A DNA stretch of 64,000 nt, taken from NCBI GenBank assembly GCA_963210315.1, contig OY723239.1, positions 1 to 64,000 on the forward strand, given 5' to 3'. Both the position numbers and the translations under genes were made by a program. Numbering within the stretch: position 1 is the first letter of the stretch; each line of letters starts with the position of its first letter. Positions 11,701 through 20,400 of the stretch are shown here, in pieces. Under the pieces are notes generated by a model. It ran no database searches. It saw only the letters and a list, made by a program, of their open reading frames with translations, and was not told the DNA's origin. Source of the stretch: Rhynchopus euleeides (taxonomy: Eukaryota; Euglenozoa; Diplonemea; Diplonemida; Diplonemidae).

Positions 11701-11912
11701 GGAACTACATATCTTTCTTTCCCGCCCACACGCAGGAGAGGGGGGATGCCCTTCTTCAGGTGTTTCCCCCAAACAGAAGGGTGCTGTTGATCAATCTTGG
11801 CCTCAGGGGCGCTGGGGACCACTATGTCATTGGTCACACAAGTGACGAACAGAAAGAAAACGCACACAAGTTGGCTGTCCAACATTCATACTACCCTGCT
11901 CTCTTTCGGTGA
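5793..11912 (+). CDS. Helitron Rep/helicase with N-terminal zinc fingers and C-terminal OTU protease
   Basis: A 2039-residue transposase for rolling-circle transposition. Residues 1-110 form a C2HC finger array (C6, C9, H20, C26; C30, C33, H46, C52; C61, C64, H77, C81; C85, C88). The Rep nuclease follows: DYFITLTANPNW, the HUH pair PHIHMLVWV (H709, H711) and YLFKYLYKG with catalytic tyrosines Y858 and Y862. A PIF1-like SF1 helicase comes next: Walker A GAAGTGKT (1273-1280), Walker B VWDE (1363-1366), then VNKSQGQTL and YVAMTRVR. After a Pro/Gln-rich linker the OTU cysteine protease has DGNC (D1880, C1883) and H2010 in GDHYVIG. It acts in the nucleus, nicking and joining transposon ends and unwinding DNA; the OTU may deubiquitinate (inference). 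ATG in CAAGATGCC, one exon. No AP endonuclease domain, which some Helentrons have. Confidence 0.96.
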   Translation: MPIQQCKRCLAAVNGSLKRHQQAKSCQSTCLHCHTPFSTIKERRDHERMKGCFHPPEDITCERCERTFGRALELTRHMSSCRHICRWCLEKRDGIIESHESWCFFIHSTAIRQQSRVTSNIAAISTAAKHIYLQRVGFGKILFKNTPPEEDPSESLPPGSTLGITGHEKRMMQELEGQVAALNLSDDQTHLATSTAADILNHQLDNHPDLFAERTDRIRRFLRALQESAPLDSTKFPGACRLEDFIDGSVAEDYLGVVVPCSSCDALLFPFERQRGSTKGKFCCKGGSLKLEPLKFLDNAHEAAFSTQEFRDNAYTLNSYFQLAVARHSPHKSFAGMSGLRTVTLKGVGVKKLLSVASDAQIRKKQWIFAGTDTAAGVVEGLGGAKQKTSILHIYPVVEQLLLTHNEYVRVYKSAGNLLDNTNHSNTSIVIHLDEVRGQEKKGDEYANPIAESELRAVYTVDKGERHGLPEWSAYNLGGGEEKVVHYMSRFWEPMMFPIIHVLADGSVGWRLYSEGNGQQDQQYHKVSAQDYGAFHLFHRQDKPNPALTMKKLTELYILQMALRAIEQRVGYMSLRLKQFRFDTTDNLRQRINSTTTAPLTRTNVTIPMGSSFQRSKKARDERLNDALALNNRLGAPDYFITLTANPNWREITENLREGERPCDRPDLIHRVFNGKTRALVEAIRDKNVLGMCEAFVYAVEYQKRGLPHIHMLVWVVSDNKPKTTVVLDQIVNAQLPDPDTQPHIFKLISDTCVHLMCDKIPSAKCKVKSTKTGKSECKSNFPKPFQEVSIIDANGIYCLPRRPDNGRKTVVPESTVKNRHLHEKDNRYVVPHNLYLCCLMGAHVNVNPVSSIKVVHYLFKYLYKGEADAKVSTSMKKDSTEGGGGSEDTPKNEPLDYMQGVYMGSTEAAGYLLHTKMSVVWPSVTRLDIHLEGQERVFFDDAGDTLDHLQSAVDKAKSSLLAWFDANDQCKRNVGNFDGMTSLRYPEVPEFFAFNRQTNTWALRQGVVWDATSESFTSTDRRRRDFRLCGIGRMRWTPPKDIELQLLRCILGTRKGATSFQDLRTVAVVNDIGVVEQVVCETFKEAAEKMGLLEDGELFRNTMQEVVRTTISSRCVRFTLAILLANFDIPESAVQEVWEKYKYQICKPPEKSRARQEVMVEEVTRVEEALALLDIEKILLANTNTREKEQGQGILPLFGLPAVALSQRDADTLEFGKEAWVLNDEKYDPDEQWDKYRALAGQMDGAGEQARHIVTLQDAVANRTGGLFMLHGAAGTGKTFWYSCLLAWGRSHRGQSMTRADGTLINNICLAVASSGIAATLLEGGRTAHNRFRLPINNPEEKSFCTLSAVQEELIRRADLIVWDEIVMAQRAYLELLDRTCQRVRNSGAAFGGITVVVGGDFRQTLPVVKNGTRLQTIASSIHISPLWGNCQKLLLTKQIRQTNADFALFLSTIGSGQSNINQMDQMSLPPVMTHSGGVPYTPSDLVAFTFPQLQQGVVENSVIMAPTNSRRSELNAACLEQMPGESVHILAKNTVAEDCAVDLGVANDFNDPSFPLNDLEVKIGCPVILLKNLDPPGGLCNGTRMIVKKASQYSLLCCSVNDPAKEFNIPRTRNEPDEKKAGFTFFRFQIPVALAFAITVNKSQGQTLGKVGLDLTKGQCFTHGQLYVAMTRVREMASIRVALPLNAQDSMRPYPVSNPVFREVLAEVSDCGMDVAQQLTDEEKEIIRRMHHRGKTDVEYSRELQGGCDPPPQGHEALHAPLQGYDPLLFADPADYDTNADDAAAIDRVEQGMAPPPPPPATPPKRKQQQAVATNGDGGSPPKRPRTDCLLPPPQLPVVPQQPPPQLQHLNIYTGPIEDALRQKMARFDLIPLDVRGDGNCLFHAVYEALTGEVGKGKELRVRVGNFVGNCINAGLTSEGPHHNNIFTEELQNNLLQINSYAEDQEPAAIAECLQILITMCQGITSDRNYISFFPAHTQERGDALLQVFPPNRRVLLINLGLRGAGDHYVIGHTSDEQKENAHKLAVQHSYYPALFR

Positions 11913-12292
11913 TGTTGATTTCCCCCTCCCCCCCCCCCCCATGAGAGGCAAGTTCTTGGTGTCTCTCCTGTGTTCAGAGTGTGTGTGCCTCACTCACACA
12001 AAGAAGGGGGGGCAGGGAGGGAAGCAGAACGGCTGATTCGTTTCGTTTCTTTTTATCTGGTTGTTGTTTGGGAGGTGTGGGTTTCTGGCTGGTGGGATGG
12101 GGTGAAAAAAACTTGCATAAAAATAAAAAAAAATAAAAAAAGACAACAAAAAACCAAAACCAAAAATAAAAATAAAAATAAATAAATAAAAAAAACACAA
12201 AAAAACAAAAAAACAAAAAAACAAAAAAACAAAAAAACAAAAAAACAAAAAAACAAAAAAACAAAAAAACAAAAAAAAACAAAAAAAATACT
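11913..12292 (+). other. 3' untranslated and intergenic region of element A
   Basis: No gene seen. It contains a C-run near 11930, then an A-rich stretch (12110-12290) including roughly nine copies of an 8-bp CAAAAAAA unit. The equivalent place in element C is also A-rich but not a regular repeat. Confidence 0.6.
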
Positions 12293-12376
12293 GAAAGCAC
12301 CACACCTGACCTGATCGATTCCAAAGAATCTTCGGGGGGCGTCCGTCCTGGCAGACGGGTGAAAGGAGCAGCCACA
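12293..12376 (+). terminator. double-hairpin element A1, downstream of Rep/helicase
   Basis: It begins GAAAGCACCACACC after an A-rich run. Hairpin I is GATTC-CAAA-GAATC. Hairpin II is CCGTC-CTGGCA-GACGG preceded by GGGGGGCGT. It ends GGGTGAAAGGAGCAGCCAC. The same arrangement recurs at 13561, 52972 and 54464, with paired base changes in the stems, which argues for a folded structure. The position after each gene suggests mRNA 3'-end formation or a replication/termination signal; neither is shown, and the label terminator is tentative. Confidence 0.55.
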
Positions 12377-12519
12377 GGAAAAAGCATCACAAAGATGAGA
12401 GAGTCCCCCGCCCCCTGCCTCCCTAACCCCCCCCCCCCCACCTGCAGTAGTTTTATCCACCTCACCTTCCTGGCCAACCAGATCCACTCACCATCCGCTC
12501 AACAGGTCTGAAAAACACA

Positions 12520-13457
12520 ATGGGGAAGCATCTGGATGAGTTGCGGAAGACACATGACGTCACGGTACACTCACCGGGACACATTGAAATGAAATGCAGG
12601 CGCAGCAAACAGCCGCGGCCAATCCCATTTGCACTGGTGATGGAGATCAAGAATGAGGCGGAGGAGAAGGCTGCAAAGGCTGCGAAGGATGCGAAGGATG
12701 CGAAGGATGCGAAGGATGCGAAGGATGCGAAGGATGCGAAGGATGCGAAGGATGCGAAGGATGCGAAGGATGCGAAGGATGCGAAGGATGCGAAGGATGC
12801 GAAGGATGCGAAGGATGCGAAGGATGCGAAGGATGCGAAGGATGCGAAGGATGCGAAGGACGACACTTTCTTCACGCTGGAGACCCCAGAAGAAGCGGCG
12901 GCGGAGGCAAGAATGGATGCCATGATAAGGAGGGTTCAGGGGTACTGGGAGGAACATGGCGTGCCGTGTCCAAACCCCTTTCCTGACGAGAAGGAAGACG
13001 AAGGCGTCGATGCCCCTGCGTTTGCGGCGATTGTCGAGCAGATGTCCGCAGCTCACGCACCCTCGCCTGCACAGAACCAAGTGCCACAGGCGCCTGTCCA
13101 CAACCAGGATGTGACGGAAGAGACGGATGAAGACGAAGACGAAGAGGGAACACCCACAGTCGTCGAGACCATCACAAGATATGAGAAGAAATGGGAGAAC
13201 GAGGTATGCCTTTGCCCTTGCATCTTCGACAACACTTGCACATTAAACAGGTCGTGTGCCAGAAATGCCTTTTCAGTTTCAAGAACACACAAGGATACAG
13301 GGTACACATCGCCTCCTGTGAGAAGAAGTGCAGATCCTGCGGAGCAGACAAAAAGGGAAGAAGCCACACGTGCCGGACTGGCGCAAAGAAGAACCACAAG
13401 AGCAAAAGGCGGTACTTGACGAAGCTGGGGTCGGAGGCTGTGACATGGGGCTCATAG
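12520..13457 (+). CDS. Helitron accessory protein, acidic with C-terminal zinc finger; two exons
   Basis: I do not recognise the family. Exon 1 is 12520-13203 (228 codons from ATG), intron 13204-13250 (47 nt, GTATGC...AAACAG, phase 0), exon 2 13251-13457; 296 residues in all. The splice is supported by element C, where the same site is interrupted by a 49-nt GT-AG intron and both reading frames are conserved across it. The start MGKHLDEL and PIPFALVMEIK match element C. The middle has a 20-copy Lys-Asp-Ala repeat, then an acidic stretch (EETDEDEDEE) and TVVETITRYEKKW. Exon 2 holds CQKC..H..C and CRSC..H.C ligand pairs followed by a basic tail, similar in style to the fingers of the Rep protein. 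A DNA- or Rep-binding role is inference. Confidence 0.8.
12682..12861 (+). repeat. 9-bp coding minisatellite (GCGAAGGAT)x20
   Basis: Nineteen exact copies plus one ending in GAC, in frame, encoding Ala-Lys-Asp repeats inside the accessory gene of element A. The homologous gene in C lacks it and has a Glu/Arg-rich helix there, so the repeat is a local expansion. Confidence 0.95.
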
Positions 13458-13560
13458 GCAAGGTTCCAGGGAGAAGCCCAAGCCTCGACAGAAACTCGAC
13501 AACCTTGTTGTTCATGCAGTACCTGTTGACAGAACAGCACGAGAAAAAGCAATACAAAAA

Positions 13561-13638
13561 GAAAGCACCACACCAACGCTGACAATCAAAGAGTCAGGGG
13601 GGCGTCCGTCTTGGCACACGGGTGAAAGGCGTAGCCAC
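13561..13638 (+). terminator. double-hairpin element A2, downstream of the accessory gene
   Basis: Same layout as the element at 12293: GAAAGCACCACACC; hairpin I TGAC...GTCA; GGGGGGCGT then hairpin II CCGT...ACGG; GGGTGAAAGG..AGCCAC. It lies about 170-190 bp before the 3' end of element A. The function is not known. Confidence 0.5.
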
Positions 13639-13811
13639 AAAGCAATGAATCAACCAAGAGATGCGAGAGCAACAACGCAAACAGGACAGACAGGCACGCG
13701 AGACCCAGCCCACACTCAGCCCCCTCATGCTCTTCATGGTCCAAACACTCAACATCATGACACAACACACCACCATCGCAGGAGGCACACAACGGGTGCT
13801 TACACTTCTAG
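13639..13811 (+). other. 3' end of element A
   Basis: No gene. The last 22 bp are the same in A, B and C and finish in CTAG, matching the Helitron CTRR 3' end, followed by T of the target. I do not see the usual strong hairpin within 10-15 bp of the end; the nearest convincing hairpin is the one at 13607-13622. Confidence 0.75.
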
Positions 13812-14843
13812 TGCGGGTTTGCGGGTTTGCGGGTTTGCGGGTTTGCGGGTTTGCGGGTTTGCGGGTTTGCGGGTTTGCGGGTTTGCGGGTTTGCGGGTTT
13901 GCGGGTTTGCGGGTTTGCGGGTTTGCGGGTTTGCGGGTTTGCGGGTTTGCGGGTTTGCGGGTTTGCGGGTTTGCGGGTTTGCGGGTTTGCGGGTTTGCGG
14001 GTTTGCGGGTTTGCGGGTTTGCGGGTTTGCGGGTTTGCGGGTTTGCGGGTTTGCGGGTTTGCGGGTTTGCGGGTTTGCGGGTTTGCGGGTTTGCGGGTTT
14101 GCGGGTTTGCGGGTTTGCGGGTTTGCGGGTTTGCGGGTTTGCGGGTTTGCGGGTTTGCGGGTTTGCGGGTTTGCGGGTTTGCGGGTTTGCGGGTTTGCGG
14201 GTTTGCGGGTTTGCGGGTTTGCGGGTTTGCGGGTTTGCGGGTTTGCGGGTTTGCGGGTTTGCGGGTTTGCGGGTTTGCGGGTTTGCGGGTTTGCGGGTTT
14301 GCGGGTTTGCGGGTTTGCGGGTTTGCGGGTTTGCGGGTTTGCGGGTTTGCGGGTTTGCGGGTTTGCGGGTTTGCGGGTTTGCGGGTTTGCGGGTTTGCGG
14401 GTTTGCGGGTTTGCGGGTTTGCGGGTTTGCGGGTTTGCGGGTTTGCGGGTTTGCGGGTTTGCGGGTTTGCGGGTTTGCGGGTTTGCGGGTTTGCGGGTTT
14501 GCGGGTTTGCGGGTTTGCGGGTTTGCGGGTTTGCGGGTTTGCGGGTTTGCGGGTTTGCGGGTTTGCGGGTTTGCGGGTTTGCGGGTTTGCGGGTTTGCGG
14601 GTTTGCGGGTTTGCGGGTTTGCGGGTTTGCGGGTTTGCGGGTTTGCGGGTTTGCGGGTTTGCGGGTTTGCGGGTTTGCGGGTTTGCGGGTTTGCGGGTTT
14701 GCGGGTTTGCGGGTTTGCGGGTTTGCGGGTTTGCGGGTTTGCGGGTTTGCGGGTTTGCGGGTTTGCGGGTTTGCGGGTTTGCGGGTTTGCGGGTTTGCGG
14801 GTTTGCGGGTTTGCGGGTTTGCGGGTTTGCGGGTTTGCGGGTT
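13812..14843 (+). repeat. 8-bp satellite array 2, exactly 129 units
   Basis: 1032 bp of uninterrupted TGCGGGTT, a whole number of units between the 3' CTAG of element A and the 5' ATTATACTG of element B. The phase matches the other arrays. Confidence 0.98.
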
Positions 14844-15957
14844 ATTATACTGTATTGCGGATTTGCGGGTAATTTCGGTGCGGGAACCGGAGCCCATCCT
14901 CTTCGACGACTCATGAATCGTGCGGGTGCACCGTGTAACGTACGGAATCCATCTAGGGCCCAGTCTTGAAAAACTTTTTTTTTGGCGACAACCTTTTTTA
15001 TTTTTTTGGGTCAAAACATGTGAAAAATGGGTTCCTAAGGGAAATCCCTGCTATTTTCCCGGTTTGGGCCACGCAGCCAACATGAACGAATTTGCAAAAA
15101 ACTGATGACCGTTTTCGATCCTGACATCGTGGGTATACCGGGGAATTCACGATAAAAAAAATCGACAAAAAAGTCGGAGTGCACGATATTTTGCCACTGT
15201 AGGTGAAGTACCCACTTTTCCCCTTTGCCAAACAGGGAAAATGTCTTTTTATAAATTTCTCCTAAACGAATCTTCGAATTTTTGATCGTAACCGGCCGCA
15301 GTTGAAAATTTACTGGACCGCGGAATCCGAGAACATCGATCAGTTTTCACAGAAATTAGTAGAAGATATTTCAGAAATTTTTCACCCATTTACGGTTGAG
15401 GGTTATTATACTGTATTGCGGATTTGCGGGTAATTTCGGTGCGGGAACCGGAGCCCATCCTCTTCGACGACTCATGAATCGTGCGGGTGCACCGTGTAAC
15501 GTACGGAATCCATCTAGGGCCCAGTCTTGAAAAACTTTTTTTTTGGCGACAACCTTTTTTATTTTTTTGGGTCAAAACATGTGAAAAATGGGTTCCTAAG
15601 GGAAATCCCTGCTATTTTCCCGGTTTGGGCCACGCAGCCAACATGAACGAATTTGCAAAAAACTGATGACCGTTTTCGATCCTGACATCGTGGGTATACC
15701 GGGGAATTCACGATAAAAAAAATCGACAAAAAAGTCGGAGTGCACGATATTTTGCCACTGTAGGTGAAGTACCCACTTTTCCCCTTTGCCAAACAGGGAA
15801 AATGTCTTTTTATAAATTTCTCCTAAACGAATCTTCGAATTTTTGATCGTAACCGGCCGCAGTTGAAAATTTACTGGACCGCGGAATCCGAGAACATCGA
15901 TCAGTTTTCACAGAAATTAGTAGAAGATATTTCAGAAATTTTTCACCCATTTACGGT
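14844..15957 (+). repeat. two tandem copies of the 561-bp 5' terminal unit (type A)
   Basis: Units begin at 14844 and 15405 (period 561 bp). Each starts with the element's own 5' terminus including the flanking GGGTT; the second lacks its last few bases. Related to the units of element C but different between about +45 and +170 of the unit. The small reading frames inside are not conserved coding sequence. Confidence 0.93.
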
Positions 15958-17222
15958 GCAGTGTCGTCAGCGCGAGCACAACGATCGGGGGGGAGCCGTT
16001 CCCTGCGCCCCGACTCCCAGAAGAGCGTGTTCCCTCGCGGTCAGCCACCGGGGTGGTGAGGGACCGGTGTCCTCGCTGACGGTGCTGTCCTCGTCATCCT
16101 CCACTTCCTCCGTCACCTCCGTCCCCGGCTCCATGGCAGGGATCTGTGACGTGCTCGGTGCAGTCAGGGCAGCTGGCCATGGAGAAGTCAGAACTGGCAC
16201 AACTCCGTGTTGCTCCCCCTCCGCACACTCAGTTCGCAGCTGCAGGCCCGCGCAGGCAGTGGCCTGCCAGGGCCCAGTCGTGCTCCCGCCCACCAGCTCT
16301 TGCACATCCACCGTTTGCGGGTTTGCGGTTGAGCCTGGAAGCGGTTGCCTACTCCCCCGAGGGGGACCACGGTGGCAATCGGCTCACCTGGGTCCACACA
16401 CTGTCAGCACACGGTAGTCACGGAAGATGATGATGTGCCTCCACAGCACACACGCCGCACCGCGGGTGAGCACGTCGTCGGCCTACGTTGTTGTCTCCCC
16501 CCTCGAAAGCAGACGGTGTGGCTGGCCCACGCCGCTGGGGTCTGCTCGGAGCCCAACAGTTCGGGGGAGGACTGTGCCTGTGCAACGTTCTGAGCTGCTT
16601 TGCCTCCATCTGCAGATGGGGCCCCTGACGAGGCCACAAACGCCATCCGAGGTGGTGACATTGTCTGGAGTCTTCTCCAGCAGGTCGCTGGCAGGGCAGT
16701 CGACACCAAGCTGATCGTGCGAAAGGTAGTCTGCAATCAAGCGGTTCACTGTGATGGTCGGATGCATCTTCTGCAAGTTCTGCAGCTCGTACATCCACTC
16801 ATTCGTATCCACACTAGGGCCACCGGTCCGCTAGAGACCCCCATCGAGTCATAGTCACATTTGTGAAGTCGAGCACACACAGGTGCTGTGTGGACAAAAA
16901 CCACAACACACAACACCCCGTTTTAACACAGTTTTCGCCCCACTCCCTCCTTCCCCTCGCGGCGTGCACAGTCAGAGTTGCAGTTTGCGGGTTTCCAGCG
17001 AGTCAGTTTTGTGTTGTCGCTCAAGTAGACCCTGTTCCCGGCCTGTGAGGACCACAGTCCCAGAAAAGAGCCTCCCGACTCACAGGACCCAGCACCACTG
17101 CCCCACGTTTCATTGCCTCCGTACTTGGCCAGGCCATCCCCGATTCCCGCGATCCCCCATCGTTGCCTTGAGGCACCACCGACATGCAAACCCGGGGGGA
17201 CTCAGCGAGACTCATCGGAGAG
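15958..17222 (-). pseudogene. possible captured gene fragment in element B (unrecognised)
   Basis: This GC-rich body has no long frame on the plus strand. On the minus strand a segment at 16812-16600 reads DTNEWMYELQNLQKMHPTI then a Leu/Asp-rich stretch, and 16311-15970 reads an acidic, Ser/Thr-rich chain (EVTEEVEDDEDSTVSEDTG). Frames change between them and no start codon is evident, so if it derives from a gene it is broken or has introns I cannot place. Helitrons often capture host gene pieces, which would explain an antisense fragment. A short run of the 8-mer (TTTGCGGGTTTGCGG) sits at 16315-16329. Confidence that it is gene-derived is low. Confidence 0.3.
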
Positions 17223-17262
17223 AAGGGCCTTGCACTGGCCCTCACAAACACAGCAGCACAAG
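17221..17262 (+). other. hairpin near the 3' end of element B
   Basis: AAGGGCC-TTGCACT-GGCCCT followed by CACAAACACAGCAGCAC. It lies about 210 bp before the 3' end, the same place as hairpin II of elements A and C, with different stem bases but a similar AGCAGC-AC tail. This may be the diverged equivalent. Confidence 0.45.
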
Positions 17263-17450
17263 AAATCCACGACATTTCGCTCCACCCCCCCCCCGACCCC
17301 ACTTGCTCCCACTCGCTGCATCAAACAGCAACACGACAAACACACACCCACCACAGACACGCACCAATGAGTGCTGAGAGTTCGAGACACACACCAAACA
17401 CACACGTACCACCAGCGCAGGAAGGGACCAACGGGTGCTTACACTTCTAG

Positions 17451-20400
17451 TGCGGGTTTGCGGGTTTGCGGGTTTGCGGGTTTGCGGGTTTGCGGGTTTG
17501 CGGGTTTGCGGGTTTGCGGGTTTGCGGGTTTGCGGGTTTGCGGGTTTGCGGGTTTGCGGGTTTGCGGGTTTGCGGGTTTGCGGGTTTGCGGGTTTGCGGG
17601 TTTGCGGGTTTGCGGGTTTGCGGGTTTGCGGGTTTGCGGGTTTGCGGGTTTGCGGGTTTGCGGGTTTGCGGGTTTGCGGGTTTGCGGGTTTGCGGGTTTG
17701 CGGGTTTGCGGGTTTGCGGGTTTGCGGGTTTGCGGGTTTGCGGGTTTGCGGGTTTGCGGGTTTGCGGGTTTGCGGGTTTGCGGGTTTGCGGGTTTGCGGG
17801 TTTGCGGGTTTGCGGGTTTGCGGGTTTGCGGGTTTGCGGGTTTGCGGGTTTGCGGGTTTGCGGGTTTGCGGGTTTGCGGGTTTGCGGGTTTGCGGGTTTG
17901 CGGGTTTGCGGGTTTGCGGGTTTGCGGGTTTGCGGGTTTGCGGGTTTGCGGGTTTGCGGGTTTGCGGGTTTGCGGGTTTGCGGGTTTGCGGGTTTGCGGG
18001 TTTGCGGGTTTGCGGGTTTGCGGGTTTGCGGGTTTGCGGGTTTGCGGGTTTGCGGGTTTGCGGGTTTGCGGGTTTGCGGGTTTGCGGGTTTGCGGGTTTG
18101 CGGGTTTGCGGGTTTGCGGGTTTGCGGGTTTGCGGGTTTGCGGGTTTGCGGGTTTGCGGGTTTGCGGGTTTGCGGGTTTGCGGGTTTGCGGGTTTGCGGG
18201 TTTGCGGGTTTGCGGGTTTGCGGGTTTGCGGGTTTGCGGGTTTGCGGGTTTGCGGGTTTGCGGGTTTGCGGGTTTGCGGGTTTGCGGGTTTGCGGGTTTG
18301 CGGGTTTGCGGGTTTGCGGGTTTGCGGGTTTGCGGGTTTGCGGGTTTGCGGGTTTGCGGGTTTGCGGGTTTGCGGGTTTGCGGGTTTGCGGGTTTGCGGG
18401 TTTGCGGGTTTGCGGGTTTGCGGGTTTGCGGGTTTGCGGGTTTGCGGGTTTGCGGGTTTGCGGGTTTGCGGGTTTGCGGGTTTGCGGGTTTGCGGGTTTG
18501 CGGGTTTGCGGGTTTGCGGGTTTGCGGGTTTGCGGGTTTGCGGGTTTGCGGGTTTGCGGGTTTGCGGGTTTGCGGGTTTGCGGGTTTGCGGGTTTGCGGG
18601 TTTGCGGGTTTGCGGGTTTGCGGGTTTGCGGGTTTGCGGGTTTGCGGGTTTGCGGGTTTGCGGGTTTGCGGGTTTGCGGGTTTGCGGGTTTGCGGGTTTG
18701 CGGGTTTGCGGGTTTGCGGGTTTGCGGGTTTGCGGGTTTGCGGGTTTGCGGGTTTGCGGGTTTGCGGGTTTGCGGGTTTGCGGGTTTGCGGGTTTGCGGG
18801 TTTGCGGGTTTGCGGGTTTGCGGGTTTGCGGGTTTGCGGGTTTGCGGGTTTGCGGGTTTGCGGGTTTGCGGGTTTGCGGGTTTGCGGGTTTGCGGGTTTG
18901 CGGGTTTGCGGGTTTGCGGGTTTGCGGGTTTGCGGGTTTGCGGGTTTGCGGGTTTGCGGGTTTGCGGGTTTGCGGGTTTGCGGGTTTGCGGGTTTGCGGG
19001 TTTGCGGGTTTGCGGGTTTGCGGGTTTGCGGGTTTGCGGGTTTGCGGGTTTGCGGGTTTGCGGGTTTGCGGGTTTGCGGGTTTGCGGGTTTGCGGGTTTG
19101 CGGGTTTGCGGGTTTGCGGGTTTGCGGGTTTGCGGGTTTGCGGGTTTGCGGGTTTGCGGGTTTGCGGGTTTGCGGGTTTGCGGGTTTGCGGGTTTGCGGG
19201 TTTGCGGGTTTGCGGGTTTGCGGGTTTGCGGGTTTGCGGGTTTGCGGGTTTGCGGGTTTGCGGGTTTGCGGGTTTGCGGGTTTGCGGGTTTGCGGGTTTG
19301 CGGGTTTGCGGGTTTGCGGGTTTGCGGGTTTGCGGGTTTGCGGGTTTGCGGGTTTGCGGGTTTGCGGGTTTGCGGGTTTGCGGGTTTGCGGGTTTGCGGG
19401 TTTGCGGGTTTGCGGGTTTGCGGGTTTGCGGGTTTGCGGGTTTGCGGGTTTGCGGGTTTGCGGGTTTGCGGGTTTGCGGGTTTGCGGGTTTGCGGGTTTG
19501 CGGGTTTGCGGGTTTGCGGGTTTGCGGGTTTGCGGGTTTGCGGGTTTGCGGGTTTGCGGGTTTGCGGGTTTGCGGGTTTGCGGGTTTGCGGGTTTGCGGG
19601 TTTGCGGGTTTGCGGGTTTGCGGGTTTGCGGGTTTGCGGGTTTGCGGGTTTGCGGGTTTGCGGGTTTGCGGGTTTGCGGGTTTGCGGGTTTGCGGGTTTG
19701 CGGGTTTGCGGGTTTGCGGGTTTGCGGGTTTGCGGGTTTGCGGGTTTGCGGGTTTGCGGGTTTGCGGGTTTGCGGGTTTGCGGGTTTGCGGGTTTGCGGG
19801 TTTGCGGGTTTGCGGGTTTGCGGGTTTGCGGGTTTGCGGGTTTGCGGGTTTGCGGGTTTGCGGGTTTGCGGGTTTGCGGGTTTGCGGGTTTGCGGGTTTG
19901 CGGGTTTGCGGGTTTGCGGGTTTGCGGGTTTGCGGGTTTGCGGGTTTGCGGGTTTGCGGGTTTGCGGGTTTGCGGGTTTGCGGGTTTGCGGGTTTGCGGG
20001 TTTGCGGGTTTGCGGGTTTGCGGGTTTGCGGGTTTGCGGGTTTGCGGGTTTGCGGGTTTGCGGGTTTGCGGGTTTGCGGGTTTGCGGGTTTGCGGGTTTG
20101 CGGGTTTGCGGGTTTGCGGGTTTGCGGGTTTGCGGGTTTGCGGGTTTGCGGGTTTGCGGGTTTGCGGGTTTGCGGGTTTGCGGGTTTGCGGGTTTGCGGG
20201 TTTGCGGGTTTGCGGGTTTGCGGGTTTGCGGGTTTGCGGGTTTGCGGGTTTGCGGGTTTGCGGGTTTGCGGGTTTGCGGGTTTGCGGGTTTGCGGGTTTG
20301 CGGGTTTGCGGGTTTGCGGGTTTGCGGGTTTGCGGGTTTGCGGGTTTGCGGGTTTGCGGGTTTGCGGGTTTGCGGGTTTGCGGGTTTGCGGGTTTGCGGG

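Larger units (their letters stand above)
4225..13811 (+). mobile_element. Helitron-type element A (Helentron/Helitron2-like), autonomous structure
   Basis: A 9.6-kb rolling-circle DNA transposon. Its 5' terminus ATTATACTGTATTGCGG and 3' terminus GGGTGCTTACACTTCTAG are shared with elements B and C. Flanks GGGTT (left) and TGCGGG (right) rejoin to a perfect 8-mer, so the insertion lies between T and T without target duplication. Contents in order: repeat-rich leader, Rep/helicase/OTU gene, double hairpin, spliced zinc-finger gene, double hairpin, 3' end. The 3' end fits the Helitron CTRR rule (CTAG). T|T insertion and the OTU domain fit the Helentron/Helitron2 branch better than canonical A|T Helitrons with a 5' TC. 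The Rep/helicase frame is uninterrupted, so the element looks intact. Confidence 0.9.
14844..17450 (+). mobile_element. Helitron-type element B, non-autonomous
   Basis: It has the same 5' 17 bp, the same +85 motif (CACCGTGTAACGTACGG at 14929) and the same 3' terminus (CTAG at 17447-17450) as A and C, again between T and T of the 8-mer. The 2.6-kb body is two 561-bp terminal repeats followed by about 1.5 kb without Rep, helicase or OTU sequence. It must depend on a protein from an element such as A. Confidence 0.85.

Noticed and set aside
13790-13811. Classical Helitron 3' hairpin just before CTRR
   Set aside because: Only 3-4 bp of pairing can be made in the last 30 bp in any of the three elements.
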